A stretch of DNA of 64,000 nt from Acinetobacter radioresistens DSM 6976 = NBRC 102413 = CIP 103788 (GTDB taxonomy: Bacteria > Pseudomonadota > Gammaproteobacteria > Pseudomonadales > Moraxellaceae), in NCBI RefSeq assembly GCF_006757745.1, contig NZ_AP019740.1:1-64000 (forward strand), written 5' to 3'. This document shows, one piece after another, positions 38,973 through 47,387 of this stretch (its first letter is position 1; each line of letters begins with the position of its first letter). A program made the position numbers and the translations under genes. The notes under the pieces are model-generated. The model ran no database searches. It was not told the DNA's origin and was given only the letters and a program-made list of their open reading frames with translations.

Positions 38973-39611
38973 CTATGTCCAGTTAGATACGCCACGGAAC
39001 ATAAATCGTAATTCGGTCGCAGCCTGCTGCATAAATTGCTCCTGCTGTTCCTTCAAGGCCAGTCCACTATGCTGGCGTGACAGACTGATCCAGGTCATGG
39101 CCCAGGTAAAAGAGAGATTGGTAAGAATAGTAGAAAGTACCTTAAGGTCATTTTCATCCTGAATATGCTTGAGGCTTTCAATCCGGCGCAGGTCATTGAC
39201 CAGATCATCAATTAGAAATTCAATTTCACGGCCAATCGCCTGGCGAACGACCTTGGAACCGCCCCAACGTTCAGAAATCATAAAAATCCAGGGTTCAGGA
39301 TTCTGGTCAACTGCCTGAAAAAAGAGTTGTAAGGTATTCTGTGATTTACTGCCGAGCTGTGACAGATAAGCCAGACCCAGCTGATGTAACACTGTTTTTA
39401 AATGCAGCGCGACCTGATCAAGCAGTTCCTGACCTAAATGGTCCATATCCTGAAAATGCCGATAGAAGGCAGTTGGCACTAAACCAACCTCACGTGCAAC
39501 TTCACGCAGGCTGATACTGCTAAATGAACGACCAGAAGTACTCAGGCGCAATGCCGCATCCAGTAAGGCCTGACGACTCTGCTGCTTTCGTTCATCACGT
39601 ATCGACATCAT
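38973..39611 (-). CDS. desT: TetR-family fatty-acid desaturation regulator, DesT/FabR-like
   Basis: The 212-residue protein resembles DesT/FabR: N-terminal MSIRDERKQQSRQALLDAALRL, the recognition segment SLREVAREVGLVPTAFYRHFQDMDHLG, and a shared C-terminal domain. DesT senses the saturated/unsaturated acyl-CoA balance and represses the desaturase operon. Here it is divergent from a reductase-desaturase pair, and two DesT-type palindromes lie in the 170-base gap. Context makes the assignment firmer than sequence alone. Confidence 0.8.
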   Translation of the reverse strand: MMSIRDERKQQSRQALLDAALRLSTSGRSFSSISLREVAREVGLVPTAFYRHFQDMDHLGQELLDQVALHLKTVLHQLGLAYLSQLGSKSQNTLQLFFQAVDQNPEPWIFMISERWGGSKVVRQAIGREIEFLIDDLVNDLRRIESLKHIQDENDLKVLSTILTNLSFTWAMTWISLSRQHSGLALKEQQEQFMQQAATELRFMFRGVSNWT

Positions 39612-39713
39612 GCTAACCCAAAATTACTTTGTGCAAGAGTCTAGCAAAAAATAGCTACTTTTAAACGACGAATATCAGTGTACAGGTGTTGACTGAATAA
39701 TGGAAAAGCGTAT

Positions 39714-39750
39714 AGTGAACAATTGTACACTTAAAGAACGTTTGTTCACT
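39714..39750. promoter_or_regulatory. Two DesT/FabR-type operator palindromes
   Basis: Site 1 (39714-39731) is AGTGAACAATTGTACACT; site 2 (39733-39750) is AAAGAACGTTTGTTCACT. Both fit an 18-base pattern AGTGAACnnnTGTnnACT that I recall for Pseudomonas DesT; site 1 is a near-perfect palindrome with one mismatched pair. Their centres are 19 bases apart, about two helical turns. They lie 32 bases upstream of the reductase start, where a repressor could block the promoter. Confidence 0.7.
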
Positions 39751-39781
39751 CACTAAATAGCTAGCATAAAGAGGAACACCG

Positions 39782-40801
39782 ATGACCGCACAAATGCAAT
39801 ACAAGCCACAATGGATACGTGAAGATTTTGTAGACTTTCTTCTGGAAAAGGTTGACCCGATGTTGGCCTTAAAACGGATCAAGGCACAAGTCATTAGTGT
39901 CTATCCTCTGGCAGCCGACATGTACCGGATTAAACTGAGACCCAGCCACCGGTTTAATACACAACAGTATCGTGCCGGGCAGTCGGTTCTGGTCACAGTT
40001 GTAGTAGAAGGTGTACGTTTACAGCGTAGTTATTCGATTATCGCTATAGATGCTGGTACGCTGATATTAGGGGTTAAGGTGCAGGGCCGGGTTTCCCGGG
40101 CCATGTCACAGCTGAAAAAAGGCGAGGTAATTGAAATATCGCAGCCACAGGGGGAGTTCTGTCTGCATGCTGGTCAGGAGCCTGCTTTACTGATTGCTTC
40201 CGGAAGCGGAATTACAGCTATTTATGCTCTGTTACAGCAAGCCATGACACAAAAGGTTAGACAGATCGATCTGCTGTATTTTAGCCGTGATACTGTCCTG
40301 CATAATGAAATCCAGCAATTAGCAGAGGCCTATCCGCAGCTCAACTATCATTTTATCAATACTACCCAGCAGAAACAGCATCTGGACCTGGCTTTACTCA
40401 AGGCTATTGTGCCACATTTTGCCCATACTCACAGCTATGCCTGTGGTACGCCAGGCATGATGCAGGCGGTACAGTATATTTATCATGGGGCACAGGCAGA
40501 GGGCTGGTTACATCAGGAGTATTTCCAGCCAGTCATGGATGAGACCCTAGAAGCCCAGCCAGTCAGGTTCATACGTTCACAGCAGGTATTTGAGGCCAAA
40601 GGTAATCTGCTGGACAGTGCAGAACAGGCCGGTTTAAGACCTGCGCACGGTTGCCGTATGGGAATCTGTAATACCTGCACCTGTACCAAGGTCAGTGGCT
40701 CAACCAGAAATCTGCTGACCGGTGAAATTGACCATGGTAACAACGTTCAGATCAAGCTTTGTATCAGTCAGGCAGTCAGTCCGCTTGAGATTAATCTCTA
40801 G
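39782..40801 (+). CDS. desC: Ferredoxin reductase partner of the acyl desaturase (DesC-like)
   Basis: The 339-residue protein joins a FAD/NAD(P) oxidoreductase domain (VEGVRLQRSYSI FAD motif near 79-91, SGSGITAIYALLQ near 140) to a C-terminal plant-type 2Fe-2S ferredoxin domain with cysteines in HGCRMGICNTCTC and a later LCIS. It supplies electrons to the desaturase 32 bases downstream, matching Pseudomonas desC-desB. GAGGAACACC precedes the ATG. It is expected to be de-repressed when DesT senses low unsaturated acyl-CoA. Confidence 0.88.
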   Translation: MTAQMQYKPQWIREDFVDFLLEKVDPMLALKRIKAQVISVYPLAADMYRIKLRPSHRFNTQQYRAGQSVLVTVVVEGVRLQRSYSIIAIDAGTLILGVKVQGRVSRAMSQLKKGEVIEISQPQGEFCLHAGQEPALLIASGSGITAIYALLQQAMTQKVRQIDLLYFSRDTVLHNEIQQLAEAYPQLNYHFINTTQQKQHLDLALLKAIVPHFAHTHSYACGTPGMMQAVQYIYHGAQAEGWLHQEYFQPVMDETLEAQPVRFIRSQQVFEAKGNLLDSAEQAGLRPAHGCRMGICNTCTCTKVSGSTRNLLTGEIDHGNNVQIKLCISQAVSPLEINL

Positions 40802-40833
40802 AGTCAAAAAATTAAAAATATTGGAGAGCACCC

Positions 40834-42006
40834 ATGAACATGTCCATACAGTATCCACTAAATTCTAAATCCCGCCATTTAACACCTGAAGAAATCCAGC
40901 AGTTTGGTGCAAAATTAGATGCAATCCGCCGTGAAGTTATGGATAGTCTTGGCGAAAAGGATGCAGCGTATATCTATAAAATCCGCAACTTCGTCCGTTA
41001 TAGTGAAATTGCTTCACGTGGCATGCTGATGTTTGCCGGCTGGATCCCACCAGTCTGGCTGGCTGGAACCACCTTGCTGGGTATTTCTAAAATTGTTGAA
41101 AATATGGAACTGGGTCATAACGTGATGCATGGCCAGTTTGACTGGCTGAATGACCCGAGCCTGAATGGGGCAAATTATGACTGGGACACTATCTCGACGG
41201 GAGATGACTGGAAATATACCCATAATTATGTGCACCATACCTATACCAATATTGTCGGTAAGGATCATGATGTCGGTTATGGATTGCTTCGGGTCAGTGA
41301 ATCACAGAAATGGGAGCCGCGCTTTCTATTTAATATTCCACTGGCAATCCAGCTTATGGTGTTTTTTGAGTGGTATGTGGGTGTACAGAACCTGCATCTG
41401 GAAGATGTACTGGTCTATAAAACCAAAACATGGAAACAGGTCTGGCAAGATGCAGCAAAACTGCGCCTGAAAGTCCGCCGTCAAGTACTTAAAGACTATA
41501 TCTTCTTTCCATTAATCGCCGGACCGAACGCCTTACCAGTTTTTGCCGGAAATGCGGTGGCCAATATAATTCGGAGCCTGTGGGCCTCCGCGGTAATTTT
41601 TAACGGCCATTTTACTGAAGATGCCGAAACCTTCGAGCCAGACAATACTGAAAGTGAAAGCCGAACAGAGTGGTATTTACGCCAGATTCGTGGTTCAAGT
41701 AATTTCAGTGGCACGGAAGGGCTGCATATTCTGAGCGGTAACCTGAGTCACCAGATTGAACACCACCTGTTTCCGGATATGCCGGCTAACCGCTATGCCG
41801 AAGTGGCGCCGAAAATTAAGGCTCTGTGTGCAGAATATGGCATTCACTATAATGAAGCGAGTTTTATGCAGCAGTTTGCGAGCGTATGGGTCCGGCTGGC
41901 GAAATGCTCTTTACCGGAAGGTAGTCTGCAAAAGGTCAAGGCAGGCCGCTGGAAGGAAGCATTTACCTTACTGAAGAACCGCTTTTCGAATGAGCACAAT
42001 TTGTAG
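40834..42006 (+). CDS. desB: Acyl-CoA delta-9 desaturase (DesB-like)
   Basis: The 390-residue membrane di-iron enzyme introduces a double bond into acyl chains aerobically. The three histidine boxes are complete: H95-H99 (GHNVMHG), H130-H134-H135 (HNYVHH) and H306-H310-H311 (HQIEHH). Hydrophobic segments occur near 62-88, 164-184 and 222-255. It is co-transcribed with the reductase gene. In Acinetobacter, related enzymes include alkane-linked and stearoyl desaturases; position and double-bond placement cannot be fixed from sequence. Confidence 0.88.
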   Translation: MNMSIQYPLNSKSRHLTPEEIQQFGAKLDAIRREVMDSLGEKDAAYIYKIRNFVRYSEIASRGMLMFAGWIPPVWLAGTTLLGISKIVENMELGHNVMHGQFDWLNDPSLNGANYDWDTISTGDDWKYTHNYVHHTYTNIVGKDHDVGYGLLRVSESQKWEPRFLFNIPLAIQLMVFFEWYVGVQNLHLEDVLVYKTKTWKQVWQDAAKLRLKVRRQVLKDYIFFPLIAGPNALPVFAGNAVANIIRSLWASAVIFNGHFTEDAETFEPDNTESESRTEWYLRQIRGSSNFSGTEGLHILSGNLSHQIEHHLFPDMPANRYAEVAPKIKALCAEYGIHYNEASFMQQFASVWVRLAKCSLPEGSLQKVKAGRWKEAFTLLKNRFSNEHNL

Positions 42007-42028
42007 CTGCACGGGAAAGAGATGCATC

Positions 42029-42037
42029 TGCTATAAT
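42029..42037 (+). promoter_or_regulatory. rph promoter, extended -10
   Basis: The sequence TGCTATAAT is a consensus -10 with TGN extension, 39 bases before the rph start. No -35 at the usual spacing is convincing. Confidence 0.6.
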
Positions 42038-42075
42038 AGCGCGCAATCAATTTTGAGCCAGCTATAGGATGGATT

Positions 42076-42792
42076 ATGCGTATTGACCAGCGTGCCCTAA
42101 ACCAATTACGTGATGTCAAAATCACCCGCAACTACACACGTTATGCCGAAGGCTCAGTATTGGTTGAGTTTGGTCATACCAAAGTATTGTGTACAGCCAG
42201 TATCGATAATTCTGTACCTCGCTTTTTAAAAGGTCAGGGTCAGGGCTGGGTAACTGCTGAATACGGCATGTTACCGCGCTCTACCCATACTCGCAGTGAC
42301 CGTGAAGCGGCACGCGGCAAGCAGAGTGGCCGTACCCAGGAAATCCAGCGCCTGATTGGCCGTAGCCTGCGTGCAATGGTCGATCTGAAAAAACTGGGTG
42401 AAAATACTATTACTATCGACTGTGACGTGATCCAGGCTGATGGCGGTACGCGTACAGCAGCCATTACTGGAGCAGCTGTTGCACTGGTAGATGCCATGAA
42501 TGTGTTGCTCGAGCGCAAAAAAATCAAACATGATCCCTTAAAAGGGCTAGTTGCGGCTATTTCTGTCGGCATGTATCAGGATGAGGTGTTACTGGACCTG
42601 TGTTATGAAGAAGATTCAAACTGCCAGACTGACCTGAATGTGGTAATGACTCAGGCAGGTGAATTTATTGAGATTCAGGGGACTGCAGAAGATAAGCCAT
42701 TTACCCGTGCCCAATGCAATGCCATGCTGGAGCTGGCAGAACAGGGAATTAGCGAGCTGATCAAGAAACAGCAGGAAGCGCTGGGCTGGTAA
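42076..42792 (+). CDS. rph: Ribonuclease PH
   Basis: RNase PH is a phosphate-dependent 3'-5' exonuclease that trims tRNA precursors. The 238 residues contain VLCTASI near 35, the [30 protein letters not shown] block near 86 with conserved arginines, and the catalytic [20 protein letters not shown] region near 114-133. The C-terminus is intact, unlike the frameshifted rph of some E. coli K-12 lines. A UUCG-loop terminator follows. Confidence 0.96.
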   Translation: MRIDQRALNQLRDVKITRNYTRYAEGSVLVEFGHTKVLCTASIDNSVPRFLKGQGQGWVTAEYGMLPRSTHTRSDREAARGKQSGRTQEIQRLIGRSLRAMVDLKKLGENTITIDCDVIQADGGTRTAAITGAAVALVDAMNVLLERKKIKHDPLKGLVAAISVGMYQDEVLLDLCYEEDSNCQTDLNVVMTQAGEFIEIQGTAEDKPFTRAQCNAMLELAEQGISELIKKQQEALGW

Positions 42793-42808
42793 GCTGCATG
42801 TTCTATTC

Positions 42809-42834
42809 AAAACGCATCTTCGGATGCGTTTTTT
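42809..42834 (+). terminator. Rho-independent terminator of rph with UUCG tetraloop
   Basis: Perfect 10-base arms AAAACGCATC / GATGCGTTTT close on a C(UUCG)G tetraloop and continue into a U run. Confidence 0.93.
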
Positions 42835-42921
42835 ATTTCATGGAAACGACATCAAAATATAACGTAAACGTCATTGGTTTTCAGTATTTCTAGTCCTTAC
42901 TTCTTTATTGGGTAATGGACA

Positions 42922-43050
42922 ATGCATAAATTATTTTTAGTTTTAATCATAACCGGCAGCCTGCTGCTCAGTGCCTGTAATGAAGATGAGGCCGACTCCG
43001 GCACATTAGTGCCTTCACCCTCTGGATGCAAAATGCACTGTGCCCCTTAA
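42922..43050 (+). CDS. Tiny lipoprotein, 42 residues
   Basis: A 42-residue peptide starts MHKLFLVLIITGSLLLSAC: a signal sequence with lipobox LSAC, lipidated cysteine at 19, followed by NEDEADSGTLV and a cysteine-containing tail (GCKMHCAP). Position +2 is Asn, compatible with outer-membrane sorting. The Shine-Dalgarno is weak (GGTAATGG). The peptide overlaps no other real gene and ends 26 bases before the phospholipase C start. Function unknown; it could be an entericidin-like or secretion-related lipoprotein, but nothing shows this. Confidence 0.65.
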   Translation: MHKLFLVLIITGSLLLSACNEDEADSGTLVPSPSGCKMHCAP

Positions 43051-43076
43051 TCTCTGGACAAACAGCAGGACTTAAA

Positions 43077-45240
43077 ATGGACCGTCGTGAATTCTTATTA
43101 ACCACTAGTAAAACCTTGTTTGGCACCGCCGCTCTGGCCAGTTTTCCGCTCAGTATTCAAAAAGCACTGGCAATCGATGCCAAAGTAGAGACAGGTACGC
43201 TGCAGGACGTCAAACATGTAGTTATCCTGACGCAGGAAAACCGCTCCTTTGACAATTATTTTTGTACTTTAAAAAGGAGTCCGTGGTTTCGGGGACCGTT
43301 TTACCATTCCCTTGAAAGAGGGCCGTTCAGTCTGGGAGCAGTATGATGCCCAGCAGAACAAAGTTCTGCCTTATCATCTGGACAGTACGAAAGGTAATGC
43401 CCAGCGGGTCAGTGGTACACCACATTCCTGGTCAGATGGACAAGCAGCCTGGTACCATGGCCGTATGGGAGACTGGATCAAGTACAAGCAGCCACAATCC
43501 ATGGGATATTATAAAAAACAGGAACTGGAATATCAGTTTGCCTTGGCAGATGCTTTTACCATCTGTGATGCCTATCACTGTGCCATGCATGCAGGAACCA
43601 ATCCGAACCGCAAATTTATCTGGACTGGTACCAATGGCCCAACTGGAGCAGGCGTAGCCAGCGTATTAAATGAATTTGATGGACTGGGGCCTTCAAGTGA
43701 AGGCTATGAATGGAGTACATATCCTGAACGTCTACAGCAGGCGGGAGTCAGCTGGAAGGTCTACCAGAACATGCCAGATAACTTTACAGATAATCCGTTA
43801 GCCGGTTTTAAACAGTATCGCCGTGCCAATGAGCAGTCTGGTCAGCCCGTTAGTCACAGTGACTTGAAAAGTCCAGCATACGATGCCAGAATTGATGCCA
43901 ATCAGCCGCTTTATAAAGGTATTGCCAATACCATGCCAGATGGCGGGTTTCTCGGCAGTTTTAAAGAAGATATCCAGCAGGGTCAGTTACCACAGGTGAG
44001 CTGGATAGTAGCGCCCGCAACTTATAGTGAACATCCCGGGCCTTCCAGCCCGGTACAAGGTGCATGGTATATCCAAGAAGTTTTAAATGCTCTCACAGAA
44101 AATCCGCACATCTGGAGCCAGACCGTATTATTGGTCAATTTTGATGAAAATGATGGCTTCTTTGACCATATACCATCGCCAAGTGCACCCTCAAAAGATC
44201 AGACTGGCCAGTTACACGGCAAAACAACCTTAACCGAGCAGCAGCTTTCTTATGAATATTTCAATCACCCTGCGGTGGCAGGTTCCAAATCACAACCCAA
44301 GCCGGATGGCCGGGTATATGGTCCAGGCGTACGTGTGCCATTGTATATCCTTTCACCTTGGAGCCGTGGTGGCTGGGTAAACTCACAGGTTTTTGACCAT
44401 ACCTCTATTTTACGTTTTATGGAACAGCGCTTTGGAATACAGGAACCCAATATCAGCCCTTACCGCCGCGCAGTCTGTGGTGACTTGACCTCCGCCTTTA
44501 ATTTTAAAACTCCTAATCTGGACATTCTACCTGAGCTGCCTGGGCAGAAATCCAGACAGGAAGCAGATGCAATCCGTCTAACGCAGGCTTTATTGCCACA
44601 GCTGGCTGTACCGAAAAACCAGAACATGCCACTACAGCAGACTGGTATACGCCTGTCACGTGCCTTACCCTATATTTTGCACTGTAGCGCCAAGGTCGAA
44701 CTGGCCCGACAGCAGGTTCAGCTAATTTTTTCCAATACCGGCGAGCAGGCAGCAGTTTTTCATGTTTATGACAAGCTTGATCTGGAAGCTATTCCGCGAC
44801 GTTATATGGTAGAAGCAGGGAAACAGCTAGACGATATCTGGTCTGTACATGACGGCAGATATGACTTGTGGGTACTGGGACCAAATGGTTTTCACCGGAG
44901 TTTTCAGGGGAATCTTCACAGCAAACTTTATAGTGAAAGTCTGCCTGAAATTCGGATATGTGTAGAAGAGTGTGAACCAAAAATATATCTAAAACTCAGA
45001 AGTGAGAGTCAAAAAACAGCAAAGCTGGTGATTCAGGCCAATGCCTATTTAAACAAGTCCTGGCACATAGAAACCCGCACGGCGGAAACCGAGCTGTTAC
45101 TGGATATGAGTGAATGGTACGGCTGGTATGATTTTACGGTCAGTCTAGAAAATGAGCCCGAATTCAAACGCCGCTTTGCCGGACGGATTGAAACAGGAAA
45201 AGATTCTTACTCTGATCCATTTATGGGTTATTCGGTTTAA
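43077..45240 (+). pseudogene. plc: Phospholipase C (acid phosphatase-like phosphoesterase), frameshifted
   Basis: The gene encodes a Tat-exported phosphocholine-specific phospholipase C. MDRREFLL gives a twin-arginine signal; the family metal-site motif TQENRSFDNYF follows near residue 55, and DENDGFFDH and two C-terminal DUF756-type domains come later. A fifth A in the run 43271-43275 shifts the frame by +1 right after the DNYF block; deleting one A restores GVRGFGDRFTIPLKEGRSVW and a 720-residue protein of normal length. As read, the first frame ends at 43346. The neighbouring codon is Cys (TGT) where the family has Gly. It could be real decay or a homopolymer error. ATG 43077 has AGGA 7 bases upstream. 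Confidence 0.85.
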
Positions 45241-45596
45241 TCTTAACTGGCTGGCTATAATGTTTATTTAAACCGGTTATAGCCAGTACTTTTCCTGCCT
45301 TGAGCACACTCTTCCTTTTTGGCTCTAACCAGAGGAGCTCAAAAGAACAGATGATATAAAAGAGAATCTAAAGAGTCTAAAATAAAAAGTATAATCTATT
45401 GAAATTCATAATTTTAACCCCATATATGATATAAATTAGCCTTCTTGACTCAAGGCAATACAGCAATTTATTCACCCCTACAAAATATAACCAATAAAAT
45501 ACATAGAAAGGCTTAAACCTGCGTCGCAGTCTATCTGAATAAGTTAATGTGTTTTATACCTTCTCATTATGACCTAACCTATAAGGAACTATACTT
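45241..45596. other. Gene-free region between plc and a small lipoprotein gene
   Basis: It contains 10-base inverted arms CTGGCTATAA (45251-45260) and TTATAGCCAG (45277-45286), a possible plc terminator with a weak U tail. The remainder presumably holds the promoter of the gene at 45597. Nothing else was recognised. Confidence 0.55.
45251..45286 (+). terminator. Weak terminator-like hairpin after plc
   Basis: The arms CTGGCTATAA and TTATAGCCAG are perfect, with a 16-base loop and only a short U-rich stretch (TACTTTTCC) after, 10 bases past the stop. Confidence 0.5.
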
Positions 45597-45740
45597 TTGC
45601 TGAAACTGTTTATTATTTTAATTTCTTTTATTACATTCGCATTAATGGCCTGTGATCCACGCTCCCAAGAAAAAAATACGGCTGAATCAGCCTGGCAGAC
45701 AGCCGAAACTACCGACCAGAGTGAGGAAACTGTTAATTAA
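45597..45740 (+). CDS. Tiny lipoprotein, 47 residues
   Basis: A TTG start at 45597 opens a 47-residue peptide with a hydrophobic segment LFIILISFITFALMAC, lipobox LMAC (C19), and the polar tail DPRSQEKNTAESAWQTAETT ending in VN. TAAGGAAC lies at Shine-Dalgarno distance. Asp at +2 after the cysteine predicts inner-membrane retention by the classical rule. It converges with nadC, whose stop is 9 bases away. Function unknown. Confidence 0.6.
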   Translation: MLKLFIILISFITFALMACDPRSQEKNTAESAWQTAETTDQSEETVN

Positions 45741-45748
45741 TTTCTGTA

Positions 45749-46594
45749 TTAGCCATTAAAACGCATTGATAAATCAACAGCTTTTATATCTTTGGTCAGG
45801 GCACCCATCGAAATATAATCTACGCCTGTCGAGGCAACTTCTCGCAGATTTTCCAGGGTGATATTACCTGAAGCTTCCAGTTTGCAGCGTCCCGCTACAT
45901 GTTGAACCGCATCCTGCATTTGCTGAGTGCTAAAATTATCCAGCATGACAATATCTGCACCAGCGTTTAAGGCCTGATTAAGTTCATCCCAGGTTTCAAC
46001 TTCAACTTCAACCGGTTTACCAGGTGCAATGTCATGGGCTTTAGCAATGGCTTGGGCAATACCGCCAGCTGCCATAATATGATTTTCCTTAATCAGGAAA
46101 GCATCAAACAGACCCAAACGGTGATTTTGTCCACCACCCACTGCAACTGCATATTTCTGGGCAATACGTAGCCCAGGCAGAGTCTTGCGGGTATCAAGAA
46201 GCTTGGTATTCAGCCCGTTAAGTCGCTGAACATAGTCGGCTACTTTGGTTGCGACAGCTGATAAAGTCTGAATAAAGTTTAGGGCAGGGCGTTCCACAGT
46301 GAGCAGACTGCGTGCAGAGCCAGCCAGTTTTAGAAAAGCCTCATTCGCCTGTACCCGGTCACCATCATTTTTTAGCCAGATCACTTCTATCTTAGGGTCA
46401 TAAGTCTGAATCAGGCTATTCACCCAAGGCTGTCCTGCCAGTATCATATCTTCCCGACTGATAATAGTTGCAGTTGCCTGTTCATCTTCAGGCGTTAATA
46501 AAGCCGTGATGTCACCCATACCGATATCTTCTTGCAGGGCCTGCTGGATATTGATCTGAATCGACTGTTCAAGCAAAGAGGCAGGAATGCTCAT
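45749..46594 (-). CDS. nadC: Nicotinate-nucleotide pyrophosphorylase (carboxylating)
   Basis: NadC makes nicotinate mononucleotide from quinolinate and PRPP in NAD synthesis. The 281 residues include ALQEDIGMGDITALL near 17, LNFIQTLSAVAT near 103, LLDTRKTLPGLRIAQKYAVAVGGGQNHRLGLFDAFLIKENH-type blocks near 127-167 and EASGNITLENLREVASTGVDYISMGALT near 240-268. ATG 46594 is used (GGAAATT upstream) rather than 46645. It is divergent from ampD. Confidence 0.95.
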   Translation of the reverse strand: MSIPASLLEQSIQINIQQALQEDIGMGDITALLTPEDEQATATIISREDMILAGQPWVNSLIQTYDPKIEVIWLKNDGDRVQANEAFLKLAGSARSLLTVERPALNFIQTLSAVATKVADYVQRLNGLNTKLLDTRKTLPGLRIAQKYAVAVGGGQNHRLGLFDAFLIKENHIMAAGGIAQAIAKAHDIAPGKPVEVEVETWDELNQALNAGADIVMLDNFSTQQMQDAVQHVAGRCKLEASGNITLENLREVASTGVDYISMGALTKDIKAVDLSMRFNG

Positions 46595-46739
46595 ATAATT
46601 TCCGTATCGTGATGTACCCATAAAAATTGTGCGATATATTAGCATTGTCCCGCTGGAAAGAGACAGTTTTTCATCCTGCTTTTCAGCGTCCAGATCACTG
46701 GTTCAGGCTCACCTACAGATTTTCTAAACGGATAAATTT

Positions 46740-47318
46740 ATGCATACAGCTCCCACATTTCAGGTAATTGACGGAAAATTAATGGGGGCCAGACAGATCA
46801 GCTCTCCCAATTTTAACCAGCGTCCCGAGCCATGTGAAATCCAGCTGATTGTCGTGCATAACATTAGCCTGCCGCCGTCACAATTTGGGGGGGGCTATAT
46901 TGAACAGTTTTTTCAGAACCAGCTTGACTGGAATGCGCATCCTTATTTCCAGACCATTCGCGGTATGCAGGTTTCAACCCATCTTTTGATCCTGCGTAGC
47001 GGTGAAGTCCTGCAGTTCGTCAATTTCAATGATCGTGCCTGGCACGCGGGCCGCTCCAGCTATCTGGGCAGGGTAGAGTGTAATGATTATTCTATCGGGG
47101 TTGAACTTGAGGGCAGTGATGATACTGAGTTTTGCGAGATTCAATATCAGGTGCTGGCTGAAGTGACGATTGTCTTGCAACAGGCTTACCCTAAAATTGG
47201 CCAGCATATTGCCGGCCACAGCGATATTGCGCCGGGACGAAAAACCGATCCAGGGCCCCATTTTGACTGGGCACATTTCAGGGAATTATTAAAGCAGAAA
47301 AAGCAGTCATCTTATTGA
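46740..47318 (+). CDS. ampD: 1,6-anhydro-N-acetylmuramyl-L-alanine amidase AmpD
   Basis: AmpD removes the peptide from anhydro-muropeptides in the cytosol during wall recycling and limits AmpC induction in bacteria with AmpR. The 192-residue protein shows the zinc ligands H40, H160 and D170 and catalytic K168 in GHSDIAPGRKTDPGPHFDW. There is no signal peptide, in line with the cytosolic enzyme. It stands between nadC and murJ and links functionally to anmK and mupP. Confidence 0.94.
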   Translation: MHTAPTFQVIDGKLMGARQISSPNFNQRPEPCEIQLIVVHNISLPPSQFGGGYIEQFFQNQLDWNAHPYFQTIRGMQVSTHLLILRSGEVLQFVNFNDRAWHAGRSSYLGRVECNDYSIGVELEGSDDTEFCEIQYQVLAEVTIVLQQAYPKIGQHIAGHSDIAPGRKTDPGPHFDWAHFRELLKQKKQSSY

Positions 47319-47387
47319 TGATTTTACAACGCAATTTTACTGCACTTTCATTACAATAACGTCTTTCTTTTTGGCTTGGGTGGATAC

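Noticed and set aside
43312..45240. A complete independent phospholipase gene starting at 43312
   Set aside because: It would lack the signal peptide and the N-terminal metal-binding motif, which are present in the adjoining frame 43077-43346; one-base removal joins them.
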